11,696 bases of DNA from positions 1-11,696 of the forward strand of contig DISP01000025.1 of assembly GCA_002421995.1 (NCBI GenBank), written 5' to 3'. Source of the DNA: Bacteroidales bacterium UBA6207. GTDB taxonomy: Bacteria; Bacteroidota; Bacteroidia; Bacteroidales; F082. Positions within the stretch are counted from its first letter, which is position 1. The number at the start of each line of letters is the position of its first letter. Under the pieces are notes generated by a model, which saw only the letters and a list, made by a program, of their open reading frames with translations, searched no databases and was not told where the DNA came from. Shown one piece after another: positions 6,785 to 11,696 of this stretch. The translations under genes were made by a program, and so were the position numbers.

Positions 6785-6786
6785 CC

Positions 6787-8325
6787 ATGCTTGTAAAAAC
6801 CTTTGGCAGCGCCTTATTCGGGATAGATGCCATCACCATTACCATCGAAGTTAACATTGATAAAGGCATACAATTTTTTCTTGTCGGTTTGCCTGACAGT
6901 GCCGTCAAAGAGAGCCAACAACGCATTGAGGCTGCGCTAACGAACAAAGGTTTTAAATATCCGAGGCAAAAAGTTGTCATTAATATGGCTCCGGCCGACA
7001 TTCGCAAAGAAGGTTCATCCTACGACCTTCCGATTGCAATCGGCATTATGGCTGCTTCCGGTCAGATCGAAGCGACACGACTTGACAAATTTATTATCAT
7101 GGGCGAATTGTCGCTCGATGGTGGCCTAAAGCCCATAAAAGGTGCGCTTCCCATCGCAATCAAGGCACTTCAGGAAGGTTTTAAAGGAATGATAGTTCCG
7201 CTCGAAAATGCCCGTGAAGCCGCCGTAGTGTCTGAAATTGAAGTCTATGGTGCCGAAAACATCAAAGAAGTGGTTGATTTCCTGAACGGGGATGGAAATC
7301 TTGAACGCGCACTTATTGATACTGAAAGTGATTTTCTTTCGAGCTTCAGTCGCTATGAATTTGATTTTTCTGATGTCAAAGGACAGGAAAATATCAAACG
7401 CGCACTTGAGATAGCCGCAGCAGGTGGCCACAACGCCATTTTAATCGGCCCTCCGGGCTCAGGAAAGACGATGTTGGCCAAGCGTTTACCCTCAATACTC
7501 CCACCGCTTTCGCTTGAAGAATCGCTCGAGACCACGAAGATTCATTCTGTAGCCGGGATGCTGGGCAAAAACACCTCACTGGTTTCGGTGCGACCGTTTC
7601 GCAGCCCGCACCACACAATCTCCGATGCTGGTTTGGTGGGAGGTGGAACATATCCTCAACCCGGTGAGATTTCGCTTGCCCATCATGGTGTTCTATTTTT
7701 GGACGAATTGCCTGAGTTTAAACGCTCGGTGCTGGAGGTGATGCGGCAGCCAATGGAAGACAGGGTTGTTACCATCTCCCGAGCCAGGCTTTCGGTTGAT
7801 TTTCCTGCCAGTTTCATGCTCATCGCAGCCATGAATCCCTGTCCTTGTGGCTATTACAACCATCCCGACCAGGAATGTGTGTGCAGCCCCGGCATCGTTC
7901 AGAAATATCTCAACAAAATCAGTGGTCCGCTGATGGATCGCATTGATTTGCATGTTGAAGTGGTGCCTGTTCCTTTTAAAGACCTCGCAGAAAGAGGCAC
8001 GGGCGAACTGAGCCAGGCAATCCGTCAACGGGTGATGAAAGCCAGAAAAATTCAAGAACAGCGTTTCAGCGAAAATCAGGACGTGCACTCAAACGCACAG
8101 ATGAGCAGCAAGATGCTCCAAAAATATTGCGACATCAGTGATGCCGGCCGAAGCCTGCTAAAAAATGCCATGGAGCGACTGAGTTTATCAGCCAGAGCAT
8201 ATGACCGCATTTTGAAAGTGTCGAGAACCATTGCCGACCTCGAAGAAAGTGCCGACATCAAAACCGAACATCTTGCCGAAGCCATCAACTACCGCAGCCT
8301 CGACAGAGAAACATGGGGGAGCTGA
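6787..8325 (+). CDS. comM: ComM / YifB-family Mg-chelatase-like AAA+ ATPase
   Basis: A 512-residue protein of normal length for the family. ComM is a hexameric helicase that promotes branch migration when single-stranded DNA is integrated by natural transformation; many non-competent bacteria also keep it. Domains: N-terminal Lon-S5-like 'ChlI' region (~1-170, including GLPDSAVKESQQRIEAAL), AAA+ core with Walker A GPPGSGKT (221-228) and Walker B VLFLDE (302-307), a four-cysteine insert C352, C354, C364, C366 (NPCPCGYYNHPDQECVC) that may bind zinc, and a C-terminal Mg-chelatase helical domain with LSARAYDRILKVSRTIADLE. The start ATG at 6787 gives the standard MLVKTFGSALFGID N-terminus. The base composition is normal chromosome, unlike the methyltransferase gene upstream, from which it is separated by the right flanking repeat. 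No promoter box is evident upstream. Confidence 0.95.
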   Translation: MLVKTFGSALFGIDAITITIEVNIDKGIQFFLVGLPDSAVKESQQRIEAALTNKGFKYPRQKVVINMAPADIRKEGSSYDLPIAIGIMAASGQIEATRLDKFIIMGELSLDGGLKPIKGALPIAIKALQEGFKGMIVPLENAREAAVVSEIEVYGAENIKEVVDFLNGDGNLERALIDTESDFLSSFSRYEFDFSDVKGQENIKRALEIAAAGGHNAILIGPPGSGKTMLAKRLPSILPPLSLEESLETTKIHSVAGMLGKNTSLVSVRPFRSPHHTISDAGLVGGGTYPQPGEISLAHHGVLFLDELPEFKRSVLEVMRQPMEDRVVTISRARLSVDFPASFMLIAAMNPCPCGYYNHPDQECVCSPGIVQKYLNKISGPLMDRIDLHVEVVPVPFKDLAERGTGELSQAIRQRVMKARKIQEQRFSENQDVHSNAQMSSKMLQKYCDISDAGRSLLKNAMERLSLSARAYDRILKVSRTIADLEESADIKTEHLAEAINYRSLDRETWGS

Positions 8326-8355
8326 TCATTGTTGGATTCATAAAAATAGATTATA

Positions 8356-8380
8356 AAAAAAGCCCTTAACGGGCTTTTTT
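8356..8380. terminator. Bidirectional terminator between comM and the GH13 gene
   Basis: Arms aaaaaagccc (8356-8365) and gggctttttt (8371-8380) pair perfectly over 10 bp with loop ttaac. There is a T-run on either strand, so it can end both convergent transcripts. Confidence 0.92.
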
Positions 8381-8403
8381 ACTTTAATGAATTCAATCTA
8401 ATT

Positions 8404-9795
8404 CTATTTCAGCACGAGATAACCCCAAGCCGGTAGTGCAACAGCTTGTCCTGCAACGATTTCAAGACTTTCGTCGGTCATCAGATTGGTATAATTGCCG
8501 GCCAAATGCTCATCAGCCAATTGAATGTTGATGTCTTGCGATGTTACATTGATCAGCACCAGCACCTTGTTCCCATTTTTCTCACGAACGAACGACAGCA
8601 CCTCGCCTGCCTTATCTGTGGCCACCTGTTTAAATGAGCCGCCATTTGAAGCGTTCCACAGACACTCATTGGCTTTTTTAATGCTGTTAAGTTTGGTGTA
8701 GAAGGCTGTAAAATCAGATGGTTTGTCCCAGATGATCGTATCTTTCTCAAAGAATAAAAGACGTTTGTTGAGTGCCACTTCCTGGCCGTTGTACATCATC
8801 GGGAAACCAGGGATGGTGTATGCCATCACTGCAAATGCCTTGGCACCAGCGCCGAGGCGTTCAAATTCTGTTCCGTTCCAGCTGTTTTCATCGTGGTTGG
8901 AAGTCATCATCATACGGTAAGATGTTGGCGCGAAAAGGGTGTCTTCCTTGGCAAAATAGGTCCAGACATCAGCAGCGTTTTTTTCTCCTTTGGCAATGTG
9001 ATTCATGATATGATGAAACTCCCAACCATAGTTGGCATCAAAGGCTTTTTTCATGAGATCGCGCTGGCCTTCATCTTCGGCAAGCATAAAAACAGGTTTG
9101 ATGGCATCGAGCTCCATCCTTGCTTTTTCCCAGAAAGCCACAGGAACCATCCCGGCAACATCGCAGCGATATCCGTCAATGTTGGCTTCGGCAACCCAAT
9201 ACTTAAGCGCATCAATCATGGCGTCCCAAAGGGCAGGATTGTCATCGTATTTCAAATCGGCTACATCGGTCCAGTCGAAAGGCGAAACAATATTTCCCTT
9301 CTCATCGCGTGTGTACCACTCCGGGTGATCGGTGGCCCATTGATGGTCAAAGGAGGTGTGATTGGCCACCCAGTCGAGGATCACTTTAAAACCAAGTTCA
9401 TGTGCTTTATTGACAAGGTTTTTAAAGTCATCAAAAGTGCCAAACTCAGGATTCACCGCTTTGTAGTCTCTCACTGAGTAATAGCTTCCCAGACTGCCTT
9501 TGCGGTTAAGTTCGCCAATCGGATAAATGGGCATAAACCAAAGGATGTCAACACCAAGCTCTTTAAGGCGTGGCAAGTGATCGGCAAAAGCATTAAAAGT
9601 GCCGGCTTCGGTGAACTGCCTGGTGTTGATTTCATAGATCACGGCGTTTTTTGCCCATTCGGGGCTTACAACCTCTGAAACAGCCTTTGTTTCTTTTTTT
9701 GCTTCGGTTTTCTTTGGTTGACATGCGTAGAAACACGTTGTTGTGAACAACATCGCCGCAACAAAAAGCAATAAATACATCATGGATTTCTTCAT
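8404..9795 (-). CDS. GH13 alpha-amylase-family lipoprotein
   Basis: A 463-residue glycoside hydrolase acting on alpha-glucans such as starch or maltodextrins. The N-terminus is a lipoprotein signal with FYAC and the lipidated cysteine at 25, followed by a charged linker, so it is anchored in the envelope (periplasmic or surface side undecided). The (beta/alpha)8 barrel carries the GH13 conserved regions: I DWVANH (141-146), II DGYRCD (207-212, nucleophile D212), III LAED (acid/base E240) and IV TSNHDE (NHD 300-302, transition-state D302). A C-terminal beta domain (~385-463) follows. All catalytic residues are present. The exact activity (amylase, neopullulanase or similar) cannot be read from the sequence. 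The ATG at 9795 is 11 bases after the stop of the GH31 gene, so both belong to one operon transcribed from beyond the window edge. Confidence 0.93.
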   Translation of the reverse strand: MKKSMMYLLLFVAAMLFTTTCFYACQPKKTEAKKETKAVSEVVSPEWAKNAVIYEINTRQFTEAGTFNAFADHLPRLKELGVDILWFMPIYPIGELNRKGSLGSYYSVRDYKAVNPEFGTFDDFKNLVNKAHELGFKVILDWVANHTSFDHQWATDHPEWYTRDEKGNIVSPFDWTDVADLKYDDNPALWDAMIDALKYWVAEANIDGYRCDVAGMVPVAFWEKARMELDAIKPVFMLAEDEGQRDLMKKAFDANYGWEFHHIMNHIAKGEKNAADVWTYFAKEDTLFAPTSYRMMMTSNHDENSWNGTEFERLGAGAKAFAVMAYTIPGFPMMYNGQEVALNKRLLFFEKDTIIWDKPSDFTAFYTKLNSIKKANECLWNASNGGSFKQVATDKAGEVLSFVREKNGNKVLVLINVTSQDINIQLADEHLAGNYTNLMTDESLEIVAGQAVALPAWGYLVLK

Positions 9796-9806
9796 AGTTT
9801 TAATTT

Positions 9807-11696
9807 TTACCAGGTTAGAATAATTTTATCGGATGTGTTTTGTGTTTCAAGTTGAAAAGTGGTCTCGCAATCAAATTCCTGACTGAAAGCACCAAGGTAT
9901 CCCGGAACATTTCGGCTCAGCTCAACAACTTTTCCATTGATTTTAAATGACTTGATCTCCTTTGAAAATCCGTGTAAAACAAACCGGATGGTTTTATAAG
10001 CCGATGAAAAACTTCCTTCGGCTTTTTCAGCAACAAGCTGTTTTGCTTGTGGAACAAAAGAAATCTTTCGTGCATAATAAGCACCATTTTCGAAGGAATA
10101 AGTTGTTCCATCATCTTCATAATGAGCATATTCTTGCGTCTGATTTCCAAAATACACATGCAATTCGAGCAAATCGGATGCTTTTTCCGAGGTTGACTGC
10201 ACCAGCGATTGAAGTGGGATGATGCTTCCTGCCTTTACAAAAACCGGTAATCTGTTAAGTGGTGAAGGATGGAAAATAGTCTGACTTCCAGCCATCATTT
10301 TGTCATTGTACAGATCATACCAATCGCCTTCAGGCAGATAAATTTTGGCTGCCATTTGTGTTGAGCTTACCGGAGCAACGAGTAAAGATGGCCCGAAAAG
10401 GTATTGGTTTTCAAACTCAGGTTCAAATATCTTTTCGTCAGTGAAATAGTTAAGCGCAAGACTTCGCTGAACCGGCAGTCCGCCTTGGGCAGCCTGACTG
10501 AAAGCACTGTAGATATAAGGCATCAGTTGGTAGCGGAAACCGATGAATTTTTTTGCAATTGCCTCAGGTTCTTCACCATAGGACCAAGGCTCGGAACGTT
10601 GTGTGTTTTTGGAAGTATGTCCGCGGTAAAAAGGTGCAAAAGCACCAATACTAATCCAACGGCTGTAAAGGGCGGGAGTGGCATCGCCACCAAAGCCGCC
10701 CACGTCATAACCGGCAAAAGCAACGCCGGAAAGACCAAGCGTATTTACCAACCTGACACCCAGCAACATGTGATCATCGTGTGCCTGGTTGTCGCCAGTC
10801 CAGATAGCAGTATAGCGTTGCAAACCGGCAAAACCGGCACGTGTAAGACTGAAAGGTCGCTTACCGTCCATAAGTTTCTTTGTTCCTTCAAAGGTGGCGC
10901 GGGCCATAAGCATTCCATAAATATTTTTGGCCTGGAGGTAAGTTGTTTTTTTGCCTTCCCAGCCAAATTCAATCAAGGATGGAACTTGCTGTCCCCAGGT
11001 TGCAATCTCATTCATATCATTCCAAAACCCTTCTACACCCAGTTTGACATAGCCATCAAAATGTTGCCCCCACCATTCGCGTCCGGCAGCAGTTGTAAAA
11101 TCGGGAAAATGACACCAGCCCGGCCAAACCTGCGCAGTGAAAGGACTTCCGTCAGGATACATGGCAAAGATGTTTTTTTTCAGGCCGTCTTCGTAGGCAT
11201 GGTATCCTTTTTCAACTTTAATACCGGGATCAACAATGACCGTGGTGTGAAAGTTCATGGCTTTCAGCTCGTTGAGCAGATTTTGCGGATTGCTGAAGTT
11301 TTCAGGATGCCAGGTAAAAATCTTGTAGGCATCCATGAAGTCAATGTCGAGATACATGACATCGGCAGGTATCTGTTTCTCACGCAGGGTGCGAGCCACA
11401 TTAAGCACGTCAGTATCAGGTGTATAGCTCCACCTGCACTGTTGATAGCCAAGACTCCAAACAGGAGGCATGGGCATTTTTCCGGTCAAGTTTCCATAAT
11501 GTTGCACCACTTCTGCAACGCCCTTGTCGTGAATAAAATAGTAGTCCAACGCGCCATCATCAGCCATGAAATAGGAAAAGCGGTTGTTTGAAGCGCCAAA
11601 ATTAAACTGGCTGCGATAGGAATTATCGAAAAAGATGCCATAGACCTGCTTGCCTACCAAGCCCATATAAAAAGGGATGCTTGAGTATAGCGGATC
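9807..11696 (-). CDS. GH31 alpha-glucosidase (5' truncated by window)
   Basis: The frame stays open to the end of the window, giving 629 visible residues; the ATG at 11666 is internal, because residues before it (DPLYSSIPFY) continue the family pattern. It is a retaining exo-acting glucosidase releasing glucose from alpha-glucan ends. Visible parts: end of the N-terminal beta-sandwich (YGIFFDNSYRSQF), then the catalytic barrel with GYQQCRWSY, DVMYLDIDFMDAYKIFTW, nucleophile motif GFWNDMNE (D227 counted from the first visible residue, bases 11016-11018) and acid/base in IWTGDNQ (D302), FAPFYRGHT, and C-terminal beta domains from about LPVFVKAGSIIP on. About 150-200 N-terminal residues, including any signal peptide, are missing. 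It is followed after 11 bases by the GH13 lipoprotein gene: together an alpha-glucan degradation operon, like those beside SusC/SusD genes in Bacteroidetes, though no susC/susD is in view. Confidence 0.94.
   Translation of the reverse strand, partial: DPLYSSIPFYMGLVGKQVYGIFFDNSYRSQFNFGASNNRFSYFMADDGALDYYFIHDKGVAEVVQHYGNLTGKMPMPPVWSLGYQQCRWSYTPDTDVLNVARTLREKQIPADVMYLDIDFMDAYKIFTWHPENFSNPQNLLNELKAMNFHTTVIVDPGIKVEKGYHAYEDGLKKNIFAMYPDGSPFTAQVWPGWCHFPDFTTAAGREWWGQHFDGYVKLGVEGFWNDMNEIATWGQQVPSLIEFGWEGKKTTYLQAKNIYGMLMARATFEGTKKLMDGKRPFSLTRAGFAGLQRYTAIWTGDNQAHDDHMLLGVRLVNTLGLSGVAFAGYDVGGFGGDATPALYSRWISIGAFAPFYRGHTSKNTQRSEPWSYGEEPEAIAKKFIGFRYQLMPYIYSAFSQAAQGGLPVQRSLALNYFTDEKIFEPEFENQYLFGPSLLVAPVSSTQMAAKIYLPEGDWYDLYNDKMMAGSQTIFHPSPLNRLPVFVKAGSIIPLQSLVQSTSEKASDLLELHVYFGNQTQEYAHYEDDGTTYSFENGAYYARKISFVPQAKQLVAEKAEGSFSSAYKTIRFVLHGFSKEIKSFKINGKVVELSRNVPGYLGAFSQEFDCETTFQLETQNTSDKIILTW

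Noticed and set aside
6540..7007. - strand frame of 155 codons spanning the methyltransferase end, the right flank and comM
   Set aside because: It overlaps two firm genes in antisense, and its translation resembles no known family.
8893..9477. + strand open frame of 194 codons opposite the GH13 gene
   Set aside because: Antisense shadow of a well-supported gene; no domain or start context.
10404..11591. Long + strand open frame (395 codons) opposite the GH31 gene
   Set aside because: It lies fully antisense to a gene with clear catalytic motifs, and its translation is low-complexity with no recognisable domain.
1..11696. CRISPR array or transposase/IS element
   Set aside because: No regularly spaced repeats and no transposase or integrase motifs were seen in any frame.

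Overview
The window looks like a chromosomal piece of a Bacteroidota (Bacteroidetes) genome of moderate GC content. The evidence is a gliding/T9SS-associated lipoprotein of the GldB family, a PiT phosphate permease with the C-terminal PhoU-like tail common in this phylum, a small PorT-type outer-membrane beta-barrel, Bacteroidetes-type promoter boxes (TAnnTTTG) and lipoprotein glycoside hydrolases. I cannot name a species.

Layout. Bases 1-843 hold the 3' end of a PiT-family phosphate transporter (+). It converges on prmC (840-1712, -), whose last codons contain the shared hairpin terminator. Upstream of prmC on the same strand are a tRNA-His(GTG) gene, its terminator and its promoter. A + strand pair follows: an outer-membrane beta-barrel protein (2034-2657) and gldB (2721-3722). 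Bases 3723-6786 form an AT-rich island with an AccI-like restriction endonuclease and its N6-adenine methyltransferase (1-base overlap), bounded by structured non-coding flanks. Then come comM (6787-8325, +), a bidirectional terminator, and on the - strand a GH31 alpha-glucosidase (cut by the window edge) followed 11 bases later by a GH13 amylase-like lipoprotein.

How the genes work together. The prmC, tRNA-His, gldB and comM neighbourhood is housekeeping chromosome. The GH31-GH13 pair is an operon for breakdown of starch-like alpha-glucans at the cell envelope. The restriction-modification pair is an accessory insertion. Its flanks share an imperfect direct-repeat architecture of about 110 bases: a hairpin ending in agccgac(a/c)cacaa, a variable middle, then acgcacg and actatca at similar spacing, with one compensatory base-pair change in the hairpin. 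This suggests a cassette-like mobile unit. In addition, a by-eye scan of the whole window finds only one GTMKAC site (the AccI recognition sequence) where about eleven would be expected. That fits the homology-based specificity and a long residence of this or a similar enzyme. I consider these two observations the most interesting in the window.
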